Shown here: positions 33,968 through 43,002 of the stretch, piece by piece
Layout of the letters: every line of letters starts with the position of its first letter
Position numbering within the stretch: position 1 is the stretch's first letter
NCBI RefSeq assembly: GCF_013266755.1
Contig: NZ_JABRWJ010000009.1
Location: 248,001-312,000 of the forward strand
DNA: 64,000 bases
Origin: Pseudaquabacterium terrae
GTDB taxonomy: Bacteria > Pseudomonadota > Gammaproteobacteria > Burkholderiales > Burkholderiaceae_C
Direction: 5' to 3'
Notes under the pieces: model-generated
What the model saw: only the letters and a program-made list of their open reading frames with translations
Databases searched by the model: none
Told to the model about the DNA's origin: nothing
Translations under genes and position numbers: made by a program

Positions 33968-35707
33968 ATGCTGACGATGACGAGCCTGCGGCACGCCGAC
34001 CTGGATCAAGCCGCCGCCGAACTGATGGCCAATGCCTGCACGCTGGCCGCCGGCGGGCTGGCAGCCGCGGCAGCCGACGCGTTGCACAAGCTGCAGTCGG
34101 ACGGCCCGTGGCGCATCGGCCGCCATGGCGCATCGGCGCGGCAACTGGCACAACTGCTGCCGCGCACGTGCCTGCTGGCCGGACGCGCCTGCCCGCCGGT
34201 GGGCGACGAACCCGCGCGTGCGCACGACGCGCTGGCCTCCTGGGCCGAGCAGGAGGCCGCGCAGCAACTGCGCTCGATGGCAATGACCACCGCGCAACAA
34301 CTGGCGCCTGCCGGCCAGGGCTGGACCGAGGCGGGCCTGATGACGATTGCGCACACCACGTCGTCCTTCGGCGGCCAACGGCCGCCGTTCACGCAGTTCT
34401 GCCTCGATGCCCAGGTGATCCTGAAGCGGCGCATCGCCGAGCGCTTCGGATTCGGCGGCGAGCCGGTCGAGATGCCGCCGGACGACGTGCTGGAATCGTT
34501 GCCGGCGGCGGACCTGCAGGCCCTGCTGGCGCGGCTGCAGTTCGCCGGTGCCGAGATCGCCGACGAGGCGCGGGCGATCCCGACGGCGACCATCGCCGAA
34601 GCGGCCGCCGCGCACTTGCTCCGGCACGAGCTGCCCACCGACTGGCTGAGCGAATTCATCTTCCGGGCCGCCGTCCTGCTGGAGTGCGCAGACGCTCGGC
34701 CCGACAGCGCGGCCACGATCGTCGCCGGGTGGTACGAGATCGACCCGGCTTGCGCCGCCCCGCTGCTGGAGATGGCGACGACCGAACCCGTGCGCGAGGC
34801 GCTCGCTGCGGGCCACTTCCGCGCGGCCCTGCACGTGCATGCCGCCGCGGCGGATCGCTACCTCGAGCTGCTGGATGAACGCCCGCAGCGGGCGCCGTCC
34901 GTGCCGGCGCAGCCGCAGTGGAACGGCGACACGCTGGCCTCCTTCGTCGCGCAGCTCGCCGGCACCCCGCTCGCCGGCCTGGACTTCGTCGAACTGCCGA
35001 TCCTCGGCACGAGCGAACGTGCGTATGCCGCTGCCTGCCCGGTGGAGTCCGCCTACCCGCTGTGGCAGCGCGCGCGGGCAGCGGTCGATCGCACGCAGCG
35101 CTGGCCACTCGTCACCACGCTCTGGGGCAACAGGCGCACGCCGCTCGACCCGGCCTCCGTCGCCGACGAACTGTTCTCCCGCTTCGAGTTCGAGAACGGG
35201 CCGGCGGCGGACGACGTGTCGCCGCGCGCTGTCCTGGCGGCGGCCGAGGCCGTCGACCTCGAGGCCTACCTGGCACGCAAGGCAGCCGGGCGCGAAGCAC
35301 CCGCCGAGGACGCCGGCGGCGCCGATGCTGACGAACCGGACCCGACGCTCGCGATGCCCGGCTGGTTCGAGCCCGACAACGCGCAGCTCGTCTTCCTGCC
35401 GACACCGCGCAGCGAGGATGCCCTGGCCTACCTGCACTGGTACGGCTGCCTGGACGGCGGCGCGGCCGGCATGATCGCGCTGATGCGCCGCTGGCGCGAG
35501 CGTTTCGGCGCCGAGCTGTTCGCGCACTACGGCACCATGCTGCAGCTCGTCGCCGCGCGGCCGCCAGAACAGCTCGACGCCGCGCTGGCGCTGGCGCACG
35601 AACACCACCTGGCCAGCAGCCGCGCGCTCGACTTCGCGGCCACGCTGCGCCACTACGCGCGCGGCTTGCTCGGGCACGAGCGCTGGTTCCTGCATGAGCG
35701 GCCCTGA
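33968..35707 (+). CDS. Large protein with C-terminal DUF4253-like domain
   Basis: A 579-residue cytosolic protein with no signal or membrane segment. The first 330 residues are alanine-rich helices without a family I recognise. An acidic linker (about 445-460, AEDAGGADADEPDP) leads to a C-terminal DUF4253-like domain: AQLVFLPTPRSEDALAYLHW, then MIALMRRWRERFGAELFAHY and LLGHERWFLHE. A strong GGGAGG ribosome binding site precedes the chosen ATG; the frame stays open upstream through the formate dehydrogenase gene on the other strand and should not be extended. DUF4253 has no agreed function, though it often occurs near contact-dependent toxin immunity genes. Confidence 0.72.
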   Translation: MLTMTSLRHADLDQAAAELMANACTLAAGGLAAAAADALHKLQSDGPWRIGRHGASARQLAQLLPRTCLLAGRACPPVGDEPARAHDALASWAEQEAAQQLRSMAMTTAQQLAPAGQGWTEAGLMTIAHTTSSFGGQRPPFTQFCLDAQVILKRRIAERFGFGGEPVEMPPDDVLESLPAADLQALLARLQFAGAEIADEARAIPTATIAEAAAAHLLRHELPTDWLSEFIFRAAVLLECADARPDSAATIVAGWYEIDPACAAPLLEMATTEPVREALAAGHFRAALHVHAAAADRYLELLDERPQRAPSVPAQPQWNGDTLASFVAQLAGTPLAGLDFVELPILGTSERAYAAACPVESAYPLWQRARAAVDRTQRWPLVTTLWGNRRTPLDPASVADELFSRFEFENGPAADDVSPRAVLAAAEAVDLEAYLARKAAGREAPAEDAGGADADEPDPTLAMPGWFEPDNAQLVFLPTPRSEDALAYLHWYGCLDGGAAGMIALMRRWRERFGAELFAHYGTMLQLVAARPPEQLDAALALAHEHHLASSRALDFAATLRHYARGLLGHERWFLHERP

Positions 35708-35734
35708 CAGCGGGCCACCAAGGAGAGCTCGACG

Positions 35735-37525
35735 ATGACCCTCATCCGCACGACCGCCGCCCTGCTGCTCGGAGCCGCCGCCCTGCTGCCCCAGCCGGCG
35801 TCGGCGCAGGCCGACCCGGCCGAAGCGCAACGCCTGCACGCGCTGTTCGAAGCGCAATGGGAAGCGCTTGCCCGCGAGCATCCCGAATGGGCGACCTTTC
35901 GCGGCGACCACCGCTTCGACGATCGCTGGACCGACAACCGCCCCGCCGCACGCGAGCAGCGCGACCGCGCGGCACGCGAGCGGCTGCAGCAACTGCGCGC
36001 GATCGATCGCACCAAGCTCGGCGCCACCGACCTGGTCTCGCTCGACATGGCACTCGAACGCCTGCAACGCGAGGTGCGGCACCAGGCCTTCGCCGGTTAC
36101 CGCACGATGTCGGTCGGCTCGATGCGCGGCCCGCACACCGCGCTGCCCGAGGTGCTGCGCTTCAACGCCAACTCGACGCGGCCGCAGGTCGAGCAGATGC
36201 TCGCCCGCGTTGGCGCCTTCCCGGCCTTCATCGACCAGGAGATCAACAACCTGCGCGAGGGCATGCGCCTGGGCTGGGTGCCGTCGAAGCCGGTGTTGCA
36301 GCGCGCGCTGATCACCCTCGACGGCCTGCTGGGCGCCCCCGAGGCCAGCCCGATCATGGAACCCTTCAAGACGCTCGGCTCGGCGATCCCGCTGGACGAG
36401 CAGCGCCAGCTGCGCGAGCGCGCGCTGAAGCTGATCGGCGAACAGGCGCAACCGGCGCTGCGCCGGCTGCGCGACTTCCTCGCCGGACCCTACCTCGCCG
36501 CCGCGCCGGCCGAGGGCGCGTATTCGGGCTATCCGGGCGGGGCCGAGGTGTATGCCGCGCTGGTGCAGGAGCACACGACGACGGCGTTGACGCCGGACCA
36601 GATCCACGCGATGGGCCTCGAGCTGGTCGGGCAGCTGCGCCGGCAGATGGAAGAGGTGATGCGCTCGAGCGGCTTCACCGGCGGCTGGGACGCGTTCCTG
36701 AGCTACCTGAACTCGGATCCGAAGTTCTTCCATGCCAGTCCCGAGGCGATGCTCGCCGGCTACCGCGAGATCGCCAAGCGCATCGATCCCGAGCTGCCGA
36801 AGCTCTTCGCCGAGCTGCCGCGCCTGCCCTACGGCATCCGCTCGATGCCGGCCTACCTGGGCCCCGGCGCTGCCGCCAACTACAGCCGCGGCTCGGCCGA
36901 CGGCACGCGTGCCGGCTGGTTCAACGCCAATACGCAGGCCTACAAGGCCACGCCGACCTGGAGCATGGAAACGCTGGTCGCACACGAGGCGGCGCCCGGC
37001 CATCACCTGCAGACGGCCCGCGCGCTCGAGCTGCGCGACCTGCCGGCCTTCCGCCGCAGCGCCTTCTACACCGCCTACGGCGAGGGCTGGGCGCTGTATG
37101 CCGAGACGCTGGGCAGCGAGCTCGGGCTGTACACCGATCCGTACAGCCGCTTCGGCCACCTGCAGGCGCAGATGTTCCGCGCCGTGCGGCTGGTGGTCGA
37201 CACCGGCCTGCATGCCAAGGGCTGGACGCGACAGCAAGCGCTCAGCTACATGATCGAGCAGACCGGCATGGACGCCGGATCGATGGCCGCCGAGGTCGAC
37301 CGCTACCTGTCCAACCCCGGCCAGGCGCTGGCCTACATGGTCGGCCAGCAGCGCATCCTGGCGCTGCGCGAGCGCGCGAAGCAGGCGCTGAAGAGCCGTT
37401 TCGACATCCGGCAGTTCCACCACGTGATCCTCGACCAGGGCCCGATGCCGCTGGACGTGCTGGAGCGCCAGGTCGACGCCTGGATCCAGCGCTCGGGTGC
37501 CGTGGTAGCGGAAGTCGCCCGATAA
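35735..37525 (+). CDS. Exported DUF885 metalloprotein
   Basis: A 596-residue secreted protein with signal peptide (TTAALLLGAAALLPQPASA). The long helical body contains the DUF885 zinc motif VAHEAAPGHHLQ (HExxxGHH) and the downstream YGEGWALYAETLG that supplies a further ligand. The architecture resembles peptidyl-dipeptidase-like and M32-like gluzincins, so a periplasmic peptidase role is likely, though substrates are unproven. It follows the DUF4253 gene after 27 bases with its own GGAGAG ribosome binding site. Confidence 0.88.
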   Translation: MTLIRTTAALLLGAAALLPQPASAQADPAEAQRLHALFEAQWEALAREHPEWATFRGDHRFDDRWTDNRPAAREQRDRAARERLQQLRAIDRTKLGATDLVSLDMALERLQREVRHQAFAGYRTMSVGSMRGPHTALPEVLRFNANSTRPQVEQMLARVGAFPAFIDQEINNLREGMRLGWVPSKPVLQRALITLDGLLGAPEASPIMEPFKTLGSAIPLDEQRQLRERALKLIGEQAQPALRRLRDFLAGPYLAAAPAEGAYSGYPGGAEVYAALVQEHTTTALTPDQIHAMGLELVGQLRRQMEEVMRSSGFTGGWDAFLSYLNSDPKFFHASPEAMLAGYREIAKRIDPELPKLFAELPRLPYGIRSMPAYLGPGAAANYSRGSADGTRAGWFNANTQAYKATPTWSMETLVAHEAAPGHHLQTARALELRDLPAFRRSAFYTAYGEGWALYAETLGSELGLYTDPYSRFGHLQAQMFRAVRLVVDTGLHAKGWTRQQALSYMIEQTGMDAGSMAAEVDRYLSNPGQALAYMVGQQRILALRERAKQALKSRFDIRQFHHVILDQGPMPLDVLERQVDAWIQRSGAVVAEVAR

Positions 37526-37546
37526 AGATTTGCAATGACCGTTATC
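37521..37546. promoter_or_regulatory. AT-rich dyad upstream of ahpC (candidate OxyR site)
   Basis: GATAA (37521-37525) and TTATC (37542-37546) form an inverted pair inside an unusually AT-rich stretch that continues to about 37560. ahpC promoters of proteobacteria are typically OxyR targets with ATAG/CTAT half-sites; the match here is partial. It overlaps the last codons of the DUF885 gene. Confidence 0.35.
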
Positions 37547-37632
37547 TGATCAATCAACCCACGCAATGCTGCACCGCAGCTAGAGTTCACTCCGTTGTCA
37601 GTCCTCACTCATCAACAAACGGAGTCGAACCC

Positions 37633-38196
37633 ATGTCCCTCATCAACACCCAAGTCAAGCCGTTCAAGGCGACCGCCTACCACAACGGCAAGTTCGTCGA
37701 GCTGAGCGAAACCAGCCTGAAGGGCAAGTGGTCGGTGCTGTTCTTCTACCCGGCCGACTTCACCTTCGTCTGCCCGACCGAGCTGGGTGACCTGGCCGAC
37801 CACTACGACACCTTCAAGTCGCTCGGCGTCGAGATCTACGGCGTGTCGACCGACACGCACTTCACCCACAAGGCCTGGCACGACACCTCGGACACGATCA
37901 AGAAGATCAAGTACCCGCTGATCGGCGACCCGACCGGCACGCTGACGCGCAACTTCGGCGTGATGATCGAAGAAGAAGGCCTCGCGCTGCGCGGCACCTT
38001 CGTGATCAACCCCGAGGGCCAGATCAAGCTGATGGAAGTGCACGACAACGGCATCGGCCGCGACGCGCAAGAGCTGCTGCGCAAGGTGCAGGCGGCCCAG
38101 TACGTGGCCAACCATCCGGGCGAAGTCTGCCCCGCCAAGTGGACGCCGGGCGCCGAAACGCTGGCGCCGTCGCTGGACCTGGTCGGCAAGATCTAA
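37633..38196 (+). CDS. ahpC: Alkyl hydroperoxide reductase subunit C (peroxiredoxin)
   Basis: A 187-residue 2-Cys peroxiredoxin of the AhpC type. The peroxidatic Cys is C47 in DFTFVCPTELGDL and the resolving Cys is C166 in GEVCPAKWTPG. Length and the GVSTDTHFTHKAWHDTS and ATYVANHPGE-like segment (AQYVANHPGE) match the E. coli protein. It reduces H2O2, organic peroxides and peroxynitrite in the cytosol and is re-reduced by AhpF, encoded next. Upstream lies an AT-rich region with a possible OxyR site. Codon choice is strongly biased, as in highly expressed genes. Confidence 0.96.
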   Translation: MSLINTQVKPFKATAYHNGKFVELSETSLKGKWSVLFFYPADFTFVCPTELGDLADHYDTFKSLGVEIYGVSTDTHFTHKAWHDTSDTIKKIKYPLIGDPTGTLTRNFGVMIEEEGLALRGTFVINPEGQIKLMEVHDNGIGRDAQELLRKVQAAQYVANHPGEVCPAKWTPGAETLAPSLDLVGKI

Positions 38197-38228
38197 GCCG
38201 GCTTCTCCCCCTGCTCGCGACCGTTCAT

Positions 38229-38251
38229 CCCGGGACCCTTACGGTCCCGGG
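38229..38251 (+). terminator. Strong hairpin between ahpC and ahpF
   Basis: CCCGGGACC (38229-38237) pairs perfectly with GGTCCCGGG (38243-38251) around the 5-base loop CTTAC. There is no T-run. It probably acts as a partial terminator or mRNA-stabilising element, lowering ahpF relative to ahpC. Confidence 0.6.
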
Positions 38252-38289
38252 TGGGGACGGCCTTTGCCTCGAACCCGGAGTTGACGCCC

Positions 38290-39879
38290 ATGTTGGACAC
38301 CGCCCTGAAGACCCAGCTCAAGGCCTACCTCGAGAAGCTGCAGCGCCCGATCGTGCTGGTCGCCGCGCTGGACGACACGCCGAAGTCGCAGGAGCTGCAC
38401 GCGCTGCTGCGCGACATCGCCGAGCTGTCGCCGAAGGTCACGCTGGTCGAGCGCTCCGAGGTCGCCGACGAGCGCACGCCGTCGTTCGCGATCGGCCTGC
38501 CCGGCGAGCCGGCGCGCATCCGCTTCGCGGGCGTGCCGATGGGGCATGAGTTCACCTCGCTGGTGCTCGCGCTGCTGCAGACCGGCGGCCATCCGCCGAA
38601 GCTGGACGCGGCGCTGATCGAGCAGATCCGTGCGCTCGAGCCGGCACAGGACCTGGTCTTCGAGACCTACATGTCGCTGAGCTGCCAGAACTGCCCGGAG
38701 GTCGTGCAGGCGCTGAACCTGCTGGCGGTGCTGAACCCGCGCGTGCGCCACGTGACGATCGACGGTGCGCTGTTCCAGGACGAGATCGCGCAGCGCCAGA
38801 TCATGGCGGTACCTACGGTTTACCTGAACGGGCAGGTCTTCGGCCAGGGCCGCATGGGTATCGAAGAGATCGTCGCCAAGCTCGACTCGGGCGCGGCGCA
38901 GCGTGAAGCCGTTCGCCTGCATGCCAAGCCGGTGTTCGACATGCTGATCGTCGGCGGTGGCCCGGCCGGTGCGGCGGCGGCGGTGTACGCCGCGCGCAAG
39001 GGCATCCGCACCGGCGTGGTGGCCGAGCGCTTCGGCGGCCAGACCCTGGACACGCTGGGCATCGAGAACTTCATTTCGGTCAAGGAAACCGAAGGCCCGA
39101 AATTCGCCGTCGCGCTGGAGCAGCACGTGCGCGAATACGAGGTCGACGTGATGAACGCGCAGCGCGTCGAGCGCGTGATCCCGGCCGACGAGCCGGGCGC
39201 GCCGATCGGCGTGCAGCTGGCCAATGGCGCGACGCTGCGCGCCCGCAGCGTCGTGGTGTCGACGGGAGCGCGCTGGCGCGAGGTCGGCGTGCCGGGCGAG
39301 CGCGAGTACCGCAACCGCGGCGTCGCCTACTGCCCGCACTGCGACGGGCCGCTGTTCAAGGGCAAGCGGGTCGCGGTGATCGGCGGTGGCAACTCCGGCG
39401 TCGAGGCGGCGATCGACCTGGCCGGTATCGTGCGTGAAGTCACGCTGCTCGAATTCGCGCCGCAACTGCGCGCCGATGCGGTGCTCGTGCGCAAGCTCGA
39501 GAGCCTGCCGAACGTGCGCATCGTGATCAATGCGCAGACGACCGAGATCACCGGCGCCGACGGCAAGGTCAATGGCCTGCGCTGGCGCGACCGGACGGCC
39601 GACGCCGAGCACGACATTGCGCTCGAAGGCGTCTTCGTGCAGATCGGCCTGCAGCCGAACACCGAATGGCTGCGCGGCACGCTGGCGCTGAGCAAGCACG
39701 GCGAGATCATCGTCGACGCGCGCGGCGCGACCAGCTTGGCCGGCGTGTTCGCCGCCGGCGACGTGACGACGGTGCCGTTCAAGCAGATCATCATCGCGGC
39801 CGGTGATGGCGCGAAGGCGGCGCTCGGGGCGTTCGATCACTTGATCAGGACGTCGGTACCGGAGGCCGTGGCCGCGTAA
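38290..39879 (+). CDS. ahpF: Alkyl hydroperoxide reductase subunit F
   Basis: A 529-residue NADH:peroxiredoxin oxidoreductase. The N-terminal double-thioredoxin domain carries the redox CQNC (132-135). The thioredoxin-reductase-like body has the FAD motif [17 protein letters not shown], the second dithiol CPHC (348-351), the NAD motif [14 protein letters not shown], and the closing [16 protein letters not shown]. It passes electrons from NADH through FAD and two dithiols to AhpC. Start chosen at MLDTALK; an upstream ATG at 38251 falls in the hairpin. Confidence 0.96.
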   Translation: MLDTALKTQLKAYLEKLQRPIVLVAALDDTPKSQELHALLRDIAELSPKVTLVERSEVADERTPSFAIGLPGEPARIRFAGVPMGHEFTSLVLALLQTGGHPPKLDAALIEQIRALEPAQDLVFETYMSLSCQNCPEVVQALNLLAVLNPRVRHVTIDGALFQDEIAQRQIMAVPTVYLNGQVFGQGRMGIEEIVAKLDSGAAQREAVRLHAKPVFDMLIVGGGPAGAAAAVYAARKGIRTGVVAERFGGQTLDTLGIENFISVKETEGPKFAVALEQHVREYEVDVMNAQRVERVIPADEPGAPIGVQLANGATLRARSVVVSTGARWREVGVPGEREYRNRGVAYCPHCDGPLFKGKRVAVIGGGNSGVEAAIDLAGIVREVTLLEFAPQLRADAVLVRKLESLPNVRIVINAQTTEITGADGKVNGLRWRDRTADAEHDIALEGVFVQIGLQPNTEWLRGTLALSKHGEIIVDARGATSLAGVFAAGDVTTVPFKQIIIAAGDGAKAALGAFDHLIRTSVPEAVAA

Positions 39880-39887
39880 GTCGGCGC

Positions 39888-40685
39888 CTATTGGCAGGCG
39901 GTGATGCCGCCGTCCAGATACAGCACCTGGCCGGTCACGAAGGCCGCGCCGGGGCTGCACAGGAACACCGCCGCACCGGCGACGTCGGCCGGCTCGGCGA
40001 CGCGGCCGAGCGGAATGCGGCCGACGATCTGCTCGCGCGTGGCGGGGTTCTCGAGCCAGTGCCGGGCCATTTCCGTACGCACGACAGTCGGCGCCAGGCC
40101 GTTGACGCGGATGCCGTGCGGGGCCAGCTCGCTGGCATGCTGGCGCACCAGCATCTGCAGCCCGCCCTTGCTGCTGCAATAGGCCGAGTAGCCGCGGCCG
40201 CGCAGGCCGAGCTGCGCGCGCACCGACAGCAGATGCAACTGCGCGCCGCCGCGCCGCGAAGCGATCTGCGCCTTGGCTGCCGCCTGCGCGAGGAACATCG
40301 CGGCCTTCAGGTTCAGCTGCAGTACCTCGTCGTAGGCGGCCTCGGTGACGTCGAGCAGCGGCTCCTCGCGCTGGATGCCGATGCAGTTGACGAGGATGTC
40401 GATCCGCCCCGCCGCCGCGACGCCGTCGCGGATCGACGGCACCGAGTGCGCATCGATCAGCGTCGCCGACGCGTCGTGACCGCCGGCGCGCAGCACGTCG
40501 ACCAGCGCTGCTGCCTTGGCCTCGTCGCGCGCGCCGACCACGATCCGCGCACCGGCGATCGCCAGCGCCCAGGCGATCGTTTCGCCGATGCCGCCGGTCG
40601 CGCCGGCGACCAGTGCGCTCTGCCCGCGCAGGTCGAAGAGCCCGCGCAGCGACGCGGTGTCGAGTGGCGGTGTCACGGTGTCCAT
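39888..40685 (-). CDS. SDR-family dehydrogenase (gluconate 5-dehydrogenase-like)
   Basis: A 265-residue classical short-chain dehydrogenase: cofactor loop GATGGIGETIA, NCIG, catalytic Ser in LLSVRAQLG and Tyr-x3-Lys in YSAYCSSKGG, ending GQVLYLDGGITA. It resembles IdnO and KduD-type sugar-acid dehydrogenases. It is the last gene of the minus operon led by the RpiR regulator, 4 bases after livH. With IolC upstream, oxidation of a 2-deoxy-sugar acid at C5 is an attractive but unproven role. Confidence 0.85.
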   Translation of the reverse strand: MDTVTPPLDTASLRGLFDLRGQSALVAGATGGIGETIAWALAIAGARIVVGARDEAKAAALVDVLRAGGHDASATLIDAHSVPSIRDGVAAAGRIDILVNCIGIQREEPLLDVTEAAYDEVLQLNLKAAMFLAQAAAKAQIASRRGGAQLHLLSVRAQLGLRGRGYSAYCSSKGGLQMLVRQHASELAPHGIRVNGLAPTVVRTEMARHWLENPATREQIVGRIPLGRVAEPADVAGAAVFLCSPGAAFVTGQVLYLDGGITACQ

Positions 40686-40689
40686 GGCT

Positions 40690-41613
40690 TCAAGTGTCCA
40701 GCACGCTCTTCTTGCCGAACAGCCCGCGTGACCGCCAGGTGACGATGGCGATGAACAGCAGGTACATGCTCATCAGCGACCATTCCGACGCGTAGGCCCC
40801 CGTCAGGCCGACGACCAGCCCGACCATCAAGCCAGCGATCACCGCGCCCCACAACGAGCCGACGCCACCGAGCACGATGATCAGGAAGGCCGGCACGACC
40901 GCATCGACGCCCACCTGCGGCCGGATGCCCCAGATCGGCGCCATCACCACGCCGGCCAGCGCCGCCAGCCCGACGCCGATCGCGAACACCACCATGCGCA
41001 GCCGCGACAGGTTGATGCCGAGCGCGCGCACCATCTCGCTGTCGTGCGCACCGGCCTTGATGATCGCGCCGTAGGGCGTGTACTCCAGGAACAGCCACAG
41101 CAGCACGATCATCAGCAGCGCGAAGCCGGTCGCGAAGAAGCGGTAGCGGGCATAGATCAGGTCGCCGATCAGCACCGCGCCGTTCAGCGCCTGCGGCAGC
41201 GGCAGCTGCTTCTCGGTGGCGCCCCACGTCAGTCGGATCAGCTCCTCGATCACCAGCGCGGCGCCGAAGGTCAGCAGCAGTCCATACAGCGGATCGCGGC
41301 CATAGGTGCGGCGCAGGCACAGCTCGAGCAGCAGGCCGAAGAGGCCGACGAAGACCGGCGCCAGCGCCAGCGCGAGCAGGTAACGCAGCTCGACCGACAG
41401 GGCCATGTACCACTGCTGCAACTGCGGGAACCAGCCGAGCTGCGGCGCCATCACGAACAGCGCCGCGTACATGCCGAGCGCGAAGAGCGAGCCGTGCGCC
41501 AGGTTGATCGTCTCCATCACGCCGACGATCAGCATGAAGCCGAGCGCGATCAGCGCGAACAGCAGCCCGAGCGACAGCCCGTTCAGCAGGTGCGGCAGGA
41601 GCTGCAGCAGCAA
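40690..41613 (-). CDS. Branched-chain-type ABC transporter permease (LivH-like)
   Basis: A 307-residue inner membrane permease with about eight helices. It has the LivH features: LLPHLLNGLSLGLLFALIALGF at the start, NLAHGSLFALGMYAA, ELCLRRTYGRDPLYGLLLT, and VVPAFLIIVLGGVGSLWGAV near the C terminus. It pairs with the LivM-like protein encoded divergently at 46838, with the binding protein just upstream, and with the ATPases at 48269-49707. Although the family is named for branched-chain amino acids, members carry many solutes, and the catabolic genes here argue for a sugar-acid-like ligand. Confidence 0.88.
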   Translation of the reverse strand: MLLQLLPHLLNGLSLGLLFALIALGFMLIVGVMETINLAHGSLFALGMYAALFVMAPQLGWFPQLQQWYMALSVELRYLLALALAPVFVGLFGLLLELCLRRTYGRDPLYGLLLTFGAALVIEELIRLTWGATEKQLPLPQALNGAVLIGDLIYARYRFFATGFALLMIVLLWLFLEYTPYGAIIKAGAHDSEMVRALGINLSRLRMVVFAIGVGLAALAGVVMAPIWGIRPQVGVDAVVPAFLIIVLGGVGSLWGAVIAGLMVGLVVGLTGAYASEWSLMSMYLLFIAIVTWRSRGLFGKKSVLDT

Positions 41614-41640
41614 GTCAGACCTCGTAGCTCGATGGACTGG

Positions 41641-42969
41641 TCATACCTCGTAACTCGGTGTGGCCTCGTAGGTCTCCAGCTTGCACGCCGCCGGCGCATC
41701 CTTGTCCTGCACCTCCTTCGGATCGATCTGCGCCAGGATCTTGAAGATGTCGTCCTTCTCGGCCGGCGCGTCGTTGTAGCTGGCCATGTAGATCGTCTGC
41801 TGGCAGTGATGCGTCACCGGGTCGATCCACGCGTCGAAGTGCTGCAGCCGGTCGGCGGCAGCCATCTTGCGGCCTTCGAGCTTCTTGATCACCGCCAGGT
41901 TGTTGGTCGTGCCGGCCTCCTCGACGCAGCGCAGCAGCTCACGCGTGGCCATGTAGCCGTTGTGATAGACATTGCCCGGCACGCGGATCGCCATGCCCGG
42001 GTACTGCTTCTGGTACGCCGCGACGAATTCCTTGACGCCCGGCAGGCCGAGCCGGTAGTACCACGTGGTGCCGAAGACGCCGAAGATCGCCTCCGGTCCG
42101 AGGCCGTAGACATCGGGCCAGTCCTGCTGGTTGTTGATCCACGCCGCCGCCTGGTGCAGCTTCAATTGCACGACCTGCTGGCGCAGCGCCTTGATGTCGT
42201 CGCCGCCGACCGCGGTGGCCACGACCTGCGGCTTCAGCTGCTGCAGCTTCAAGAGATACGGCGAGAAGTCGCGCGTGTTCTGCGGCACCAACAGCTCTTC
42301 GACGATCTTGCCGCCGTTGGCCTCGACCACCGCACGCGTCGCCTTCGAGGTGTTGTGGCCCCACACGTAGTCGTTGGTCAGCAGCACCCAGTTCTTGCCG
42401 CTGGCCTTCATCGCGTTCTTGACGATGGCCTGCGAGAAATTGCTGCCGTTGCCGTCCCAGACGAACTTGACGCGGTGGCAGTCCTTGCCGGCCTCGGTCG
42501 GCGAGCTCGAGTTGGTGTTCAGGAAGATCGTGCCGTACTTCTGCGCCACCTGCGAGATCGCATTCGCCACGCCCGAGTGCACCGCGCCGATCAGGAAGGC
42601 CGCCTCGTTGCGCGTGATCAGACGTTCGGCCACGCGCGAGCCGGTCGCCGGCGTGGTCTCGGTGTCCATGTGCAGCGCTTCGATGCGCCGGCCGAGCACG
42701 CCGCCCTTCTCGTTGAACTCCCGGATCGCCATCATCGCGCCCAGCCGCTCCTCGCCGCCGGACGCCGCGTACTGCCCCGACGCGTCCATCGTCAGCCCGA
42801 TCACCAGCGGCTTCTTCGCCGCCGCTTGCGCCCAGGCATGGTTGTGCTTCCACGGCCCGTAGAACGGTGCGGCGCCGTAGAGCCCGGCGCCCAGCAGCGC
42901 GAGGCTCGAACGCTTCAGCAGCGTGCGGCGGGTGGTCGGATCGGACGGCAGGTCGGAACGGTCGCTCAT
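41641..42969 (-). CDS. Liv-type ABC transporter substrate-binding protein
   Basis: A 442-residue periplasmic protein. The N-terminal RRTLLKRSSLALLGAGLYG resembles a twin-arginine export signal, ending AWAQA near residue 49. The Peripla_BP_6 fold begins PLVIGLTMDASGQYAASGGE and includes FLIGAVHSGVANAISQVAQK, VLLTNDYVWGHNTSKATRAV, and GMAIRVPGNVYHNGYMATRE. The ligand is not readable. It lies between the HIBADH-like gene and livH in the RpiR-led operon. Confidence 0.87.
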   Translation of the reverse strand: MSDRSDLPSDPTTRRTLLKRSSLALLGAGLYGAAPFYGPWKHNHAWAQAAAKKPLVIGLTMDASGQYAASGGEERLGAMMAIREFNEKGGVLGRRIEALHMDTETTPATGSRVAERLITRNEAAFLIGAVHSGVANAISQVAQKYGTIFLNTNSSSPTEAGKDCHRVKFVWDGNGSNFSQAIVKNAMKASGKNWVLLTNDYVWGHNTSKATRAVVEANGGKIVEELLVPQNTRDFSPYLLKLQQLKPQVVATAVGGDDIKALRQQVVQLKLHQAAAWINNQQDWPDVYGLGPEAIFGVFGTTWYYRLGLPGVKEFVAAYQKQYPGMAIRVPGNVYHNGYMATRELLRCVEEAGTTNNLAVIKKLEGRKMAAADRLQHFDAWIDPVTHHCQQTIYMASYNDAPAEKDDIFKILAQIDPKEVQDKDAPAACKLETYEATPSYEV

Positions 42970-43002
42970 GGTCGTCTCCTCGTGTGATGCACGGACGTCA
43001 GT

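Noticed and set aside
33941-37423. 1160-codon minus-strand open frame opposite the DUF4253 and DUF885 genes
   Set aside because: Low-complexity Arg/Gln/Ala/Gly content without motifs; it spans two separate plus-strand genes.
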